Shown here in pieces: positions 8,060 to 16,880 of a stretch of DNA of 64,000 nucleotides. Under the pieces are notes generated by a model. The model was given only the letters and a program-made list of their open reading frames with translations. It made no database searches and was not told the DNA's origin. The first letter of the stretch is position 1, and every line of letters begins with the position of its first letter. Source of the stretch: Flavobacteriales bacterium (lineage in GTDB: Bacteria; Bacteroidota; Bacteroidia; Flavobacteriales_F; PHOS-HE28); the NCBI GenBank assembly GCA_016700415.1, contig CP065018.1, forward strand, positions 2,052,001 through 2,116,000. Reading direction: 5' to 3'. A program made the translations under genes and the position numbers.

Positions 8060-10632
8060 TGCGCCTTTCCTTTCCGATGTTCCGCGCCAACAGGCACATC
8101 CTCACACTGATCTGTGCACTGGGCTTTGCCCTTTCCGGCACGGCCCAGCAGCTCGACGTCCCAAAGATGGACTACGGCTACCCGAAGGAATACACCATCG
8201 GGGGCCTCACCGTGAGCGGCTGCGTGACCCGAGACCCCAATGCGGTAAAACTCTTCAGCGGCCTGAAGGTGGGCGACAAGATCACCATTCCCGGCGAGCA
8301 GATCGGCAAGGCGATCCGGGCCATCTGGGACCAGCGGCTCTTCACCGACGTGCGGATCGAGGAGGCAGAGATCCGCGGCGCCACCATTTTCCTGAACATC
8401 ATCGTGACGGAGAACCCGCAGTTGGCGAGCTACGGCTTTGCCGGCACGGTGACGCGCAGCGAAGGCGACAAGCTCCGCGAGGTGATCAGCATGCAGCGCG
8501 GGCAGCAGGTGAACGAGGCGGTGAAGGCCAATGCGGCCCAGGCCGTGCGCCACTACTTCCGTGAGAAGGGCTTCCTGAAGGCCGAATGCCGCATCGTGCA
8601 GACCAGCGACACCTCCTTGGAGAACAGCGTCCGGTTGCAGGTGCTGGCGGAGAAAGGCCCGCGGGTGCGGATCAAGAACATCAATTTCAACCAGGTCCGT
8701 TCGCAAGAACTCCAAAAGAATAAGTGGTACCAGCTCTTCGAACCGAAGGAGCAGCTCTCCGAACGCCGCTTGCGGCGCGCCATGAAAGGCACCAAGCGCA
8801 AACGCTGGTACAACATCTTCGGATCCAGCAAATTCAAAAGCACGGATTACCGCGATGACAAGGCCAAGTTGATCGACCTGTACAACGAGAAAGGCTTCCG
8901 CAACGCCACCATCACGCATGATACCATCCGGTACGTCTCCGCCAGGAAGATCGCCATCGACATCACCGTGGACGAGGGGAACCGGTTCTATTTCCGGAAC
9001 ATCGATTTCACGGGCAACACCAAATACAGTTCGGACACGCTGGTCAAGCTGCTCGGCATCAAGCGCGGCGACGTCTACAACAAGAAGAAATTGGACAGCC
9101 GCCTCTACATGAACCCCAGCGGCGTGGACATCAGCTCGTTGTACATGGACCGCGGCTATCTCAGTTTCAACCCGGACCCGATCGAGCGCGTGGAGGGCGA
9201 CAGTATCGACCTCGAAGTGCGCATCCGCGAAGGCAAGCAATACCGTGTGCGCGACGTGATGGTCCACGGGAACACGAAGACCTTCGACCATGTGATCCGG
9301 CGGGAGATCCGGACGCGACCGGGGGACCTCTTCGACCGCAGCGAGGTGATCCGTTCGCAGCAGCAGCTCATCAGCTTGGGCTTCTTCGACCCCGCGCAGG
9401 TGGGTGTCACTCCCACGCCGGACCCGCGCACCGGCTTGGTGGACCTGGACTATACCGTGGCGGAAAAGCCCAGTGACCGGCTGGAGCTCAGCGGTGGCTA
9501 CGGCGGTGGTCGGGTGCTCGTATCGCTCGGGCTCTCCTTCACCAACTTCAGCGTGCGCAAGATGTTCGACAAGAAGGCTTGGACGCCGCTGCCCGCCGGC
9601 GATGGCCAGACGCTGAGCCTCCGCGCGCAGACCAACGGCAGCTACTACCAGAGCTACAGTCTTTCCTTCGTGGAGCCTTGGTTGGGCGGCCGCAAGCCCA
9701 ATTCCCTGAGCTTCGGCGGCTATTACACCCGGCAGACCAATGGCGTTTCCAGCGAAGACCCGTTGTTCCAGCAGTTGGGCATCATTGGCGGCAGCATCGG
9801 GTTGGGCAAGCGTCTGAAATGGCCGGACGACTATTTCTTCATGAACCTCACCGCCAGCTATCAGCAGTACAAGCTGCAGAACTGGAACTCGTTGTTCGCC
9901 TTCAGCAACGGCACCAGCAACGTCTATGCACTGCAGCTCCGCTTCGCCCGGCGCTCCATCGCGGAGCCGTTCTGGATCACGCAGGGATCCGAGACGGGCA
10001 TCACCGTGAAGGCGACCCCGCCCTTCTCGGCCTTCAGCCCCGGAAAGGATTACACCTTGTTGCCCGCAGCCGAACGGTACAATCTGGCCGAATTCCACAA
10101 GTGGAAATTCACCAGCCAGTGGTTCACAAAGCTCACGCGCAGCAAGACCAAGCACGACCTGGTGCTGATGGGCCGCATCGGATATGGCTTTATCGGCCGC
10201 TATACCGAACGCAAGGGGGATTCGCCCTTTGAGCGGTTCTACCTCGGCGGCAGCGGCCTTACCGGCTTCCAGTTAGATGGTCGCGAGATCATCGCGCTGC
10301 GCGGTTACGACGACAACTCCCTGTCATCGACCTACGGCAGCTTCTTCGTGAACAAATACACGGCCGAACTGCGCTTCCCGGTCTCCCTGAACCCCTCGGC
10401 CACGATCTTCGCTTTGGGCTTTGTGGAAGGCGCCAACGCCTGGGACTCGATCGACCGATACAACCCCTTCAAACTCTACCGCAGCGCGGGCATCGGCCTT
10501 CGTCTCTTCCTGCCCATGTTCGGGCCCATGGGGCTTGATTACGGGTGGCGTTTCGACGACGTGCCCGGCCAGCCCAACATGGCCAAGAGCCAGTTCCACT
10601 TCACTATTGGCATAGATCTTGGCGAGCTCTGA
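8059..10632 (+). CDS. bamA: outer membrane protein assembly factor BamA
   Basis: The 857-residue protein has a signal peptide (CALGFALSGTAQQ), a series of POTRA domains (for example ITIPGEQIGKAIRAIWDQRL; INFNQVRSQELQ; RFYFRNIDFTGNTKYSSDTL; RVRDVMVHGNTKTFDHVIRR) and a C-terminal 16-strand barrel ending FHFTIGIDLGEL. The lid-lock motif region LRGYDDNSLS and KYTAELRFPVSLNPSATIFA before the end are typical for BamA. It inserts beta-barrel proteins into the outer membrane. The ATG at 8059 overlaps the uppS stop. Two Skp-like periplasmic chaperones follow directly, which fits a shared outer-membrane biogenesis operon. Confidence 0.96.
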   Translation: MRLSFPMFRANRHILTLICALGFALSGTAQQLDVPKMDYGYPKEYTIGGLTVSGCVTRDPNAVKLFSGLKVGDKITIPGEQIGKAIRAIWDQRLFTDVRIEEAEIRGATIFLNIIVTENPQLASYGFAGTVTRSEGDKLREVISMQRGQQVNEAVKANAAQAVRHYFREKGFLKAECRIVQTSDTSLENSVRLQVLAEKGPRVRIKNINFNQVRSQELQKNKWYQLFEPKEQLSERRLRRAMKGTKRKRWYNIFGSSKFKSTDYRDDKAKLIDLYNEKGFRNATITHDTIRYVSARKIAIDITVDEGNRFYFRNIDFTGNTKYSSDTLVKLLGIKRGDVYNKKKLDSRLYMNPSGVDISSLYMDRGYLSFNPDPIERVEGDSIDLEVRIREGKQYRVRDVMVHGNTKTFDHVIRREIRTRPGDLFDRSEVIRSQQQLISLGFFDPAQVGVTPTPDPRTGLVDLDYTVAEKPSDRLELSGGYGGGRVLVSLGLSFTNFSVRKMFDKKAWTPLPAGDGQTLSLRAQTNGSYYQSYSLSFVEPWLGGRKPNSLSFGGYYTRQTNGVSSEDPLFQQLGIIGGSIGLGKRLKWPDDYFFMNLTASYQQYKLQNWNSLFAFSNGTSNVYALQLRFARRSIAEPFWITQGSETGITVKATPPFSAFSPGKDYTLLPAAERYNLAEFHKWKFTSQWFTKLTRSKTKHDLVLMGRIGYGFIGRYTERKGDSPFERFYLGGSGLTGFQLDGREIIALRGYDDNSLSSTYGSFFVNKYTAELRFPVSLNPSATIFALGFVEGANAWDSIDRYNPFKLYRSAGIGLRLFLPMFGPMGLDYGWRFDDVPGQPNMAKSQFHFTIGIDLGEL

Positions 10633-10662
10633 CCGCGATCGCCTATTTTCGACGGCTTTCCC

Positions 10663-11364
10663 ATGACACGACACCTCCTCCGTACCGCCCTCATGGCGCT
10701 CCTCCTCACCGGGGTCGCCGCCCATGCCCAGCGCATCGCCTTCGTGGACACGAAGTACATCCTGGAGCAGATGCCCGAATATGCCGCCGCACAACAGGAG
10801 CTGGACCTGAACAGCAAGAAATGGCAGGACGAGATCGATGACCGCTGGGGCCAGATCAAACGCTTGCGCGAGGCCTTCAACGCCGAAGCGATCCTGCTGA
10901 CGGAGGAGATGAAAAAGTCGCGGCAGGAAGAGATCAGCAAGAAAGAGCAGGAGGCGCGCGACGTACAGCAGAAGCGCTTCGGCGTGGGCGGCGACCTGTT
11001 CAAAAAGCGGCAGGAATTGATCCAGCCGATCCAGGACCGCATCTTCGACGCGGTGAAAGAAGTGGCCGGTACCAGCTACGTGGCCATCTTCGATATCGGC
11101 GGCGTGGGAAACAACGTGCTTTACGCCAGCGAGAAATACGACAAGAGCGACAGCGTGCTGCGGAAGCTGGGCATCCGGCCCGGAAAGGACGGTAAGAACT
11201 CCGGCAACTTGCGCGGCAATGACGATGACGACGATAACGGCGGGAACGCCACCCCCGAAGATGACGGTGGAAAAATGAGCACGCCGAGCAAGGGTGGCAA
11301 GACGACCACGCCGGACAAGGGCGGCTCCGACCGTGTACAACCCAACATGAAACCCAAGCAGTGA
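10663..11364 (+). CDS. OmpH/Skp-family periplasmic chaperone with acidic, disordered tail
   Basis: A 233-residue exported protein (signal MTRHLLRTALMALLLTGVAAHAQ) whose mature part starts RIAFVDTKYILEQMPEYAAA, the standard opening of OmpH/Skp proteins, followed by a long charged helical region (residues about 45-110) and the closing strand segment. Skp trimers hold unfolded outer-membrane proteins for BamA. Unlike the usual 160-180 residues, this one carries about 50 extra low-complexity residues at the C-terminus (a DDDDD run, then Lys/Gly/Thr/Pro repeats such as TPSKGG), probably disordered. It lies 30 bases after bamA and abuts a second ompH gene. Confidence 0.92.
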   Translation: MTRHLLRTALMALLLTGVAAHAQRIAFVDTKYILEQMPEYAAAQQELDLNSKKWQDEIDDRWGQIKRLREAFNAEAILLTEEMKKSRQEEISKKEQEARDVQQKRFGVGGDLFKKRQELIQPIQDRIFDAVKEVAGTSYVAIFDIGGVGNNVLYASEKYDKSDSVLRKLGIRPGKDGKNSGNLRGNDDDDDNGGNATPEDDGGKMSTPSKGGKTTTPDKGGSDRVQPNMKPKQ

Positions 11365-11378
11365 ACCCCAAGACCAAG

Positions 11379-11888
11379 ATGAGGAAATTGATCATGACCC
11401 TATGCGTGATGCTCGCGGCCTCCACCGCCATGCAAGCGCAGGCAACCGCCAAGCTCGGCCATATCGACCGCCAAGCCCTGATGCTGATGCTCCCTGAGCG
11501 CAAGGCCGCCGAAACCAAAATGCAGGACTTCGCCAAGACCTTGGACGAGCGCCTGAAGGCCATGGGCCAAGAGTATCAGGACAAGGTGACCGACGCACAG
11601 TCCAAGGCGGAGAACATGACCAAGACCGAGCAACAGGTTGCCATGCGCGAGATCCAAGAGCTGGAGCAACGCATCAGCGACGCGCAGGACAAGGCTAAAG
11701 AGGACCTCTCCAAGCAGGAGAACGAATTGCTCGCACCGATGATCGACCGGACGAACAAGGCCATCAAGGACGTAGCGGCTGAAGGGCATTTCACGTACAT
11801 CTTCGACACCAGCACCGGCATGGTGCTCTATAGCGATGGGGGCACCGACATCCTGCCCTTGGTGAAGACCAAGCTGGGCATCCAATAA
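11379..11888 (+). CDS. OmpH/Skp-family periplasmic chaperone (second copy)
   Basis: A 169-residue exported chaperone: signal peptide MRKLIMTLCVMLAASTAMQA, then KLGHIDRQALMLMLPERKAA, a long coiled-coil (about residues 45-115) and a final beta segment (HFTYIFDTSTGMVLYSDGG). This is normal Skp length and lacks the tail of the preceding paralogue. The ATG at 11379 follows the upstream stop by 14 bases; a GTG at 11361 that overlaps that stop (GTGA) would only add six residues in front of the signal peptide. Tandem ompH genes after bamA are usual in Bacteroidota. Confidence 0.93.
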   Translation: MRKLIMTLCVMLAASTAMQAQATAKLGHIDRQALMLMLPERKAAETKMQDFAKTLDERLKAMGQEYQDKVTDAQSKAENMTKTEQQVAMREIQELEQRISDAQDKAKEDLSKQENELLAPMIDRTNKAIKDVAAEGHFTYIFDTSTGMVLYSDGGTDILPLVKTKLGIQ

Positions 11889-11899
11889 GCGGTCGGCGC

Positions 11900-12724
11900 A
11901 TGGGCACCGTCCCGCGCATCGGCATCTTCGACTCCGGCATCGGCGGCCTCAACGTCGCTGCGGCCATTCGGCAGGCGCTCCCCCGGGAGCGCCTGCTCTA
12001 TTTCGGGGACAACGCCCACGTGCCATACGGTGAACGTACCTCCGAGGAGATCCTCGCCTTCAGCACCGCCATCACAGGGGCGCTGCTTGACCAAGGCTGC
12101 AGCTGCGTTGTTATCGCCTGCAATACGGCTTCCAGCGCCGCACTCGGTCCCTTGCGCGAGCTATTCCCCGAGGTGCCCTTCATTGGCATGGAACCAGCGG
12201 TGAAACCGGCCGTGGAGCATACGCGCACCGGCGTAGTGGGCGTTTTAGCCACGCGGGCAACCGTGGAAGGTCGTGCCATGGCGGACGTGGTGGAACGCTT
12301 CTCGCATGGCGTGGAAGTGATCCGACAGGCCTGCCCGGGTCTGGCGCAGCGCATCGACGCCGGTGACTTTGACGGGCCGGAGACCGAACGGCTCTTGCGC
12401 GATTGGATCGCACCGATGCTGGAACGCAACATCGATGCATTGGTACTGGGCTGCACGCATTATCCGCTGGTGCGGCCCTTGATCGAAAAGATCGCGGGGC
12501 CGGATGTCCGTGTCATCGAGCCTTCGGAAGCGATCGCGCGGCGTGTGGAAAAGGTGCTGGAGCAACACCAGTTCTCCGCGCCCTTGGATGCCACCGGGAT
12601 ATTGGAGTGTTATACCAGCGGCGATCCGGAGTCCTTCCGCTCGGTGCTTGAACGGCTCGGGATGGAAGATGCGCCGGTGAAGCAAGGTGTTTGGGAGGAG
12701 GATGGGACGTTGCGGTTGCCGTAA
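11900..12724 (+). CDS. murI: glutamate racemase
   Basis: Supplies D-glutamate for peptidoglycan by cofactor-independent racemisation. The 274-residue protein has the substrate loop FDSGIGGL (Asp11, Ser12), the first catalytic cysteine in ACNTAS (Cys74) and the second in GCTHYP (Cys185), plus GMEPAVKPA and the YGE segment (43-45). It is last in the bamA operon, 11 bases after the second ompH gene, and faces the carbonic anhydrase operon across a 116-base spacer. Confidence 0.97.
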   Translation: MGTVPRIGIFDSGIGGLNVAAAIRQALPRERLLYFGDNAHVPYGERTSEEILAFSTAITGALLDQGCSCVVIACNTASSAALGPLRELFPEVPFIGMEPAVKPAVEHTRTGVVGVLATRATVEGRAMADVVERFSHGVEVIRQACPGLAQRIDAGDFDGPETERLLRDWIAPMLERNIDALVLGCTHYPLVRPLIEKIAGPDVRVIEPSEAIARRVEKVLEQHQFSAPLDATGILECYTSGDPESFRSVLERLGMEDAPVKQGVWEEDGTLRLP

Positions 12725-12748
12725 CACCCCGCCTCAAGGCGGACCCCC

Positions 12749-12880
12749 GATCCTGTAAATCCTGTGATCCTGTCCAAAAAAAAAAGTCCCACCAGACCTC
12801 AGGGTCCGCTTCTCGATGCCACTGAGGGAACTACAGAACTCTATCCGTGCCTATCCGTGTTCATACGTGGTTCAGCACCC
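12749..12880. repeat. intergenic filler repeats between murI and carbonic anhydrase
   Basis: The spacer contains word-like imperfect repeats: ATCCTGTAAATCCTGTGATC followed by CTGTCC and a run of ten A, then CTATCCGTGCCTATCCGTGT, TCATACGTGG. The second block runs into the last codons of the carbonic anhydrase gene. A small hairpin (CCGCCTCAAGGCGG, 12729-12742) just after the murI stop may act as a terminator. Confidence 0.55.
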
Positions 12881-13404
12881 TGACCACCCTCTTCTTTGTA
12901 CCAACTGGCATAGATCCCGTAGTTCTTCGCGATCCGCTCGATCTCGCCTTCGGAAAGGTCCTTGCTCACCGCAGCGATGCGCTTCGCCGGGACCCCGGCC
13001 ATCAAGCTGCCGGGTTCCACCACGGTGCCTTGTGTCACCACGGCGCCAGCGGCGATCACACTACCGGTACCGATCACCGCTTGGTCCATCACGATCGCAC
13101 CCATGCCGATGAGCACCTTGTCCCCTACCGTGCAGCCGTGGACGATCGCGTTGTGCCCGATGCTCACGTCATTGCCGATCTGCAGCCCGCACTTTTGGTA
13201 GGTGCAATGCAGCACCGCGCCATCTTGGATGTTCACCCGGTCGCCGATGCGGATCGAGTTCACATCCCCGCGCACAACCGCACAATACCACACGCTGCAG
13301 CCGTCGCCCATCACCACGTCGCCGATCACCACGGCGGTTTCTGCGAGAAAGGGATCACGCCCGAACGTGGGCGTGATCCCATTTAATATGCGCACTAAAG
13401 CCAT
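12841..13404 (-). CDS. gamma-carbonic anhydrase family protein (left-handed beta-helix)
   Basis: A 187-residue hexapeptide-repeat protein of the gamma-carbonic anhydrase/YrdA group. The repeats start after FGRDPFLAETAVVIGDVVMG and include VVRGDVNSIRIGDRVNIQDG and IGHNAIVHGCTVGDKVLIGM; the His residues in VLHCTY and GHNAIVHG are the expected metal ligands of the trimer interface. Activity as a true carbonic anhydrase is not certain for this family. The last ten residues (EPRMNTDRHG) come from filler repeat DNA at 12841-12875, so the natural C-terminus has been extended. The start at 13404 lies four bases after the HMA gene stop, so it is the last gene of the metal operon. Confidence 0.88.
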   Translation of the reverse strand: MALVRILNGITPTFGRDPFLAETAVVIGDVVMGDGCSVWYCAVVRGDVNSIRIGDRVNIQDGAVLHCTYQKCGLQIGNDVSIGHNAIVHGCTVGDKVLIGMGAIVMDQAVIGTGSVIAAGAVVTQGTVVEPGSLMAGVPAKRIAAVSKDLSEGEIERIAKNYGIYASWYKEEGGQGAEPRMNTDRHG

Positions 13405-13408
13405 CGGC

Positions 13409-13888
13409 TTAGTGTTGTGGTTCCGTCGGTTCCGCAGGGGCCTCCGGTACAGGGGGGGCTGCGGGAGCCTCCGGTTCAACGGCGGTAGGTGTGATCTGCT
13501 CGGCTGGTGCAGCAACTTCCTTTTTCTCCCCCGGCAGGCCGCATCCTTCTTTCTGGCAACAATCAGGTAATGCTTTGCGGGCCTCCGGATCGGGCATCAC
13601 GCTATCAGCCATATAGCCCAGCTTCGAGATCGCTTGTCGCAGCTTGTCCGGGTCCGTCTTATTCGCTTTGTAGTCCACATGGATCGTGTTCGTTTCCAGG
13701 TCCACCTTCACGGCCTGCACGCCTTTCACGTAGAGCATTTCCGTCTGGATGGTGGTCTGGCACATGTCGCACACGGCATTGGAATGGATATCCACCGAGG
13801 CGAACTTGGAATTATCGGCATCCTGTGCATAGGTGCGTCCGGCCACGAGCAGCAGTAGGAAGGCACCTGTTTTCAGTAGGTTTTTCAT
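13409..13888 (-). CDS. secreted heavy-metal-associated (HMA) domain protein
   Basis: A 159-residue exported protein: signal peptide MKNLLKTGAFLLLLVAGRTYA, then one HMA fold (about residues 28-95) with the metal-binding CxxC in NAVCDMCQTT and the closing LRQAISKLGYMAD. After a Cys-rich stretch (DCCQKEGCGLPG) the tail is Pro/Ala/Glu-rich and probably disordered. It likely binds soft metals such as copper in the periplasm. ATG at 13888 follows the TonB gene stop by two bases; a TTG that overlaps the stop two codons earlier is an alternative. Position directly after a TonB receptor and an HYC_CC_PP gene is a recurrent Bacteroidota metal cluster. Confidence 0.88.
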   Translation of the reverse strand: MKNLLKTGAFLLLLVAGRTYAQDADNSKFASVDIHSNAVCDMCQTTIQTEMLYVKGVQAVKVDLETNTIHVDYKANKTDPDKLRQAISKLGYMADSVMPDPEARKALPDCCQKEGCGLPGEKKEVAAPAEQITPTAVEPEAPAAPPVPEAPAEPTEPQH

Positions 13889-13890
13889 GT

Positions 13891-16140
13891 TCAAGGTGTG
13901 GGTGTTTTTGCTTTTTCCTTCAAGGTGAAACGCAGGCCGAAGTAGGCCATCTGCGTATTGGTGGGGCCCCAGATCATGGAGGCGTCAAAGTACGGGCCGA
14001 ACGGATCACCGGGATCGAGGATCTGCCGGTTCTGCAACGTGCCTGTGAGATTCTCTCCGCCGAGGTAGAGTTCCCAAGCACCCATCACCCGTGTGACCTG
14101 TGCGTTGAGCGTGGCATAGGCCGGTGAGCGGTCGCCGAGGCGGTATTCCTCCGGGTTGCTCGCGGTGCTCGGCAGCCGGGCCGTACCAAATCCGTTCAAC
14201 GTGATGTCGAAGCGCCATTTTTCGTTCTTCGCGATGTAGCCGAGATCAAGCAACCCGCGGTGCGAAGGAACCAGCGGACGTTCACGGAGCACGCCGTCGT
14301 ACGTGGTCTCAGCGTCGTAATAGCGGTAGCTCGCCTTCATCTCCCACTGCTTGCTCAATTGCACATGTACGTCCACGAGCGCGCTGTTGGCATAGCTCGG
14401 CCCGTTCAGCATGTAAAAGGCCAAGATCTGCGGATCGCGGTCCATGTCGGCCACCACCTGGTCCGTGAAATCCGAGCGATAGGCATCCAGCCCAAGGCTC
14501 CATTTCTTGCCGAACCACTTGAACTTGTGCAACAGGGAAATGCCGGTGTTCCACGAGCGCTCAAAGCCGAGCGGGCCGTCGAAAACCACATGGCGCGAGC
14601 TGGCCAAGGCGGCGGCATTCTCCATGATCGGGTTCGCGCTGCGGAATCCGCTGCCCACGGAGAAGCGGATGGTGGTGAGCGGCGCGATGTCGTACTTCAA
14701 GTGCAGCCGCGGGCTGATCGCTTCACCGTATTCGCTGCTATGGTCGGCGCGCAGGCCGGCCACCAGGATAAAGCGGTTCCGTGTGCGGGTGTACTCCGCG
14801 AAGACGCCAGGCATACGCTCCGTGCGACCCAGGTCCAGCCGTTCGTCCAATGGTTGGTGAAAGAGCTCTTCGTAATCATCGAACTGGAAGCTGGCCCCGG
14901 CCTTGATCTGGTCTTTGCCTTTCAGCAGTTGCTGGTACACCACGTTCGCATAGCCGCTGCGTTGCGCGCCTTGGTAGTTGCGGTCACCGAAGACCGAAGA
15001 AATGGTGTTGTTGCGGAACGCGGTGAGGATGCCGATGCTTTTGCCTGGATCGTTCAGGATCCAGCCGTTCTTCACGATCACGTCCGCCATTTCGTTGTCG
15101 ATATCGACGCCGTAGCGCCGCCCGTCCGAGCTTTCGCCCAAGCGCGCATCGTTCATCTGTCCACCGTTGCGCAGGTCGGTCACATAGCGCAGGATCACCT
15201 GCGTGGTGCGCTTCTCCGTGCGCTGCATCCAGCGGTCCATGATGTTGAAGCGCTTGGTGAGCGGCTGGTCCCGGAAGCCGTCGCCGTTGTCGTCCAGCTC
15301 GCGCTGCATCAGGTTCCCCTGCACCATCAGTAGGTTATCACCTCCCTTGCCTAAGTGCTGCGCGGCGTTCACGTTCAGCTCCGTACGGCTCTGGCTGTTC
15401 ACATACAGATTTGTGAAGAGCGTAGGCGAGGAGGCCGGGTCCAGCAGGCAGAGGTCGATCTGGCCCGTCATCGCATTGGGGCCGTTCACCGCCGTGCCGA
15501 TGCCCTTGCTCACGTTGATGGCCTGGATCCACGGACCGGGGATCAGCGTGAGCCCCGAATTGGAGGAAAGCCCGCGTACGAAGGGGATGTTCTCCATGCT
15601 GATCTGCGCGTACTTGCCGTCGAGGCCGAGCATGCGGATGGTCTTGGTGCCGCTGATGGCATCGCTGTAGTTGATGTCCACCGTGGCATTGGTCTCGAAG
15701 CTCTCGCTGATGTCGCAGCAGGCCGCACGTTTCAGCTCACGTGCACCGATGGATTCGATGGCCTGCAGCGATTGAAGGCTCACGCGGGTGCTGGCTTGGC
15801 GTTCGCTCACCTCGGCGGCGGCGAGTTGCACGGAGCCCTCCACGGTGATGGTCAATGGTGTGCTTGGCGGCGCATCCAGGAGAAGCGAATCCGGCGTAGT
15901 GGAAAAGGAGGAGGTGACGAGCGTCGCGGGCCATGCGGCCGGTATCGGAAGCGAAAAATGGCCGTCGGGGCCGCTCATCACGGCAGCACCACCGGCCCAG
16001 CCCACGCGGGCATCGGGCAAGGGCGCGACACTCTTGTCGGCTGCGCGTGTGCGCACCACGCCCGTCACGCTATCCTGCGCAAAGAGCGCGCTGCCCGCTA
16101 CGGACAGTGCGAAAAGGATGATCACTTGTTCGGGTCTCAT
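13891..16140 (-). CDS. TonB-dependent receptor, probably for a metal or metal complex
   Basis: A 749-residue outer-membrane receptor. After a signal peptide (IILFALSVAGSALFAQ) comes a carboxypeptidase-regulatory-like domain (about residues 22-100), a plug domain with CCDISESFETNATVDINY and the segment IRMLGLDGKYAQISMENIPF, and a beta-barrel from about residue 230 to the end. The paired Cys in the plug and the neighbours (a Cys/His-rich HYC_CC_PP protein upstream and an HMA protein downstream) point to uptake of copper or another transition metal, but the ligand cannot be read from the sequence. The ATG at 16140 is well placed before the signal peptide. Confidence 0.92.
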   Translation of the reverse strand: MRPEQVIILFALSVAGSALFAQDSVTGVVRTRAADKSVAPLPDARVGWAGGAAVMSGPDGHFSLPIPAAWPATLVTSSFSTTPDSLLLDAPPSTPLTITVEGSVQLAAAEVSERQASTRVSLQSLQAIESIGARELKRAACCDISESFETNATVDINYSDAISGTKTIRMLGLDGKYAQISMENIPFVRGLSSNSGLTLIPGPWIQAINVSKGIGTAVNGPNAMTGQIDLCLLDPASSPTLFTNLYVNSQSRTELNVNAAQHLGKGGDNLLMVQGNLMQRELDDNGDGFRDQPLTKRFNIMDRWMQRTEKRTTQVILRYVTDLRNGGQMNDARLGESSDGRRYGVDIDNEMADVIVKNGWILNDPGKSIGILTAFRNNTISSVFGDRNYQGAQRSGYANVVYQQLLKGKDQIKAGASFQFDDYEELFHQPLDERLDLGRTERMPGVFAEYTRTRNRFILVAGLRADHSSEYGEAISPRLHLKYDIAPLTTIRFSVGSGFRSANPIMENAAALASSRHVVFDGPLGFERSWNTGISLLHKFKWFGKKWSLGLDAYRSDFTDQVVADMDRDPQILAFYMLNGPSYANSALVDVHVQLSKQWEMKASYRYYDAETTYDGVLRERPLVPSHRGLLDLGYIAKNEKWRFDITLNGFGTARLPSTASNPEEYRLGDRSPAYATLNAQVTRVMGAWELYLGGENLTGTLQNRQILDPGDPFGPYFDASMIWGPTNTQMAYFGLRFTLKEKAKTPTP

Positions 16141-16213
16141 TCAGAAAAAGTCTTTAGGGTGATAAACAAAACAGACCGCAGCAGTTGCTGCAGTCTTCAC
16201 CGAAAAGACCGAT

Positions 16214-16621
16214 CTAAATGAGGAAAACGCCCGTAGTGGCCAAGCGCTGGGAGTGCGCCAAGGGGGGCGGGCGCGAAAAACGCGCATCACTGCGGACAAC
16301 AGGCGCCGCTATTTCAGCAGGAATGATCACCGCAGGCAGGATCATGGCGAAAAGCACCGGCACCGAAGCACTGGCAGCCGGAACGAAGTCCGTGCGCTGT
16401 GGCCGCGCCTGCAACACTTCGCAGCAAGTAGCCTGCACCGTGGTAACAGGATGCGCATGATCCACTGGGGAACATTCCTCCGCTTGGCCGAAGCTTACAA
16501 TGCTGGGGCCGCCCATCGTGCAGGTCATGCGCGCCAACGCGGGCGCCGCCGTGCCCAGCAAGAGCACAAGCATAGCCAAGACCGAGAGGCCTTTCGAGCG
16601 AAGTGAGCGCAAGGAATGCAT
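16214..16621 (-). CDS. HYC_CC_PP-type small exported protein
   Basis: A 135-residue exported or inner-membrane protein. It begins MHSLRSLRSKGLSVLAMLVL (signal/TM), then has MTCTMGG, a CSPVDHAH segment, a TCCEVLQ Cys pair, a second hydrophobic segment (VLFAMILPAVIIP) and a PPPLAHSQR motif. The pattern of His/Cys start, a CC pair and late PP fits the HYC_CC_PP family that sits upstream of TonB/HMA metal operons in Bacteroidota; its role is unknown, metal handling being the guess from context. Start at the ATG 16621 because a TATCTTTG -7 box lies seven bases upstream; a TTG three codons earlier would overlap that box. Confidence 0.75.
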   Translation of the reverse strand: MHSLRSLRSKGLSVLAMLVLLLGTAAPALARMTCTMGGPSIVSFGQAEECSPVDHAHPVTTVQATCCEVLQARPQRTDFVPAASASVPVLFAMILPAVIIPAEIAAPVVRSDARFSRPPPLAHSQRLATTGVFLI

Positions 16622-16627
16622 GGATGG

Positions 16628-16635
16628 CAAAGATA
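16628..16635 (-). promoter_or_regulatory. TAnnTTTG -7 element of the metal operon
   Basis: The minus strand reads TATCTTTG, an exact consensus match six bases ahead of the ATG of the HYC_CC_PP gene. This implies a very short leader, as seen for several genes in the window. The spacer upstream (16636-16760) shows no clear -33 TTG at usual distance and no other feature. Confidence 0.55.
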
Positions 16636-16865
16636 CGTGCTGCTGGATGTAAGGTTCTGGCAGAACGGTGCAAAAGCTTGGTAAGCCACGGCTCTGGTCG
16701 GCAAGCGGTCGTCCTACATCCCGCTGGGTGGGATCATCTGCGGCATCTGCGGTTTTTCTTTCAGAACATCCCCTGTGCTCCTCTGTGCCTCCGTGCCCTC
16801 GCCTGGGCGTAGCCGCTTCGGCGTAGCACGGTCTGTGGTTTCCCTTCCCCCTCTCGCACGATCTC

Positions 16866-16873
16866 TACCTTTG
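16866..16873 (+). promoter_or_regulatory. TAnnTTTG -7 element of the Nfu gene
   Basis: TACCTTTG lies seven bases ahead of the ATG at 16881. The position implies a leaderless or nearly leaderless transcript. The spacer before it holds filler-like text (CTGTGCTCCTCTGTGCCTCC at about 16770-16790). Confidence 0.55.
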
Positions 16874-16880
16874 CAGCCCC

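Noticed and set aside
7927..10155. 742-codon minus-strand frame opposite bamA
   Set aside because: High GC leaves antisense frames open. The plus frame encodes an unmistakable BamA; the antisense product has no recognisable composition or motif.
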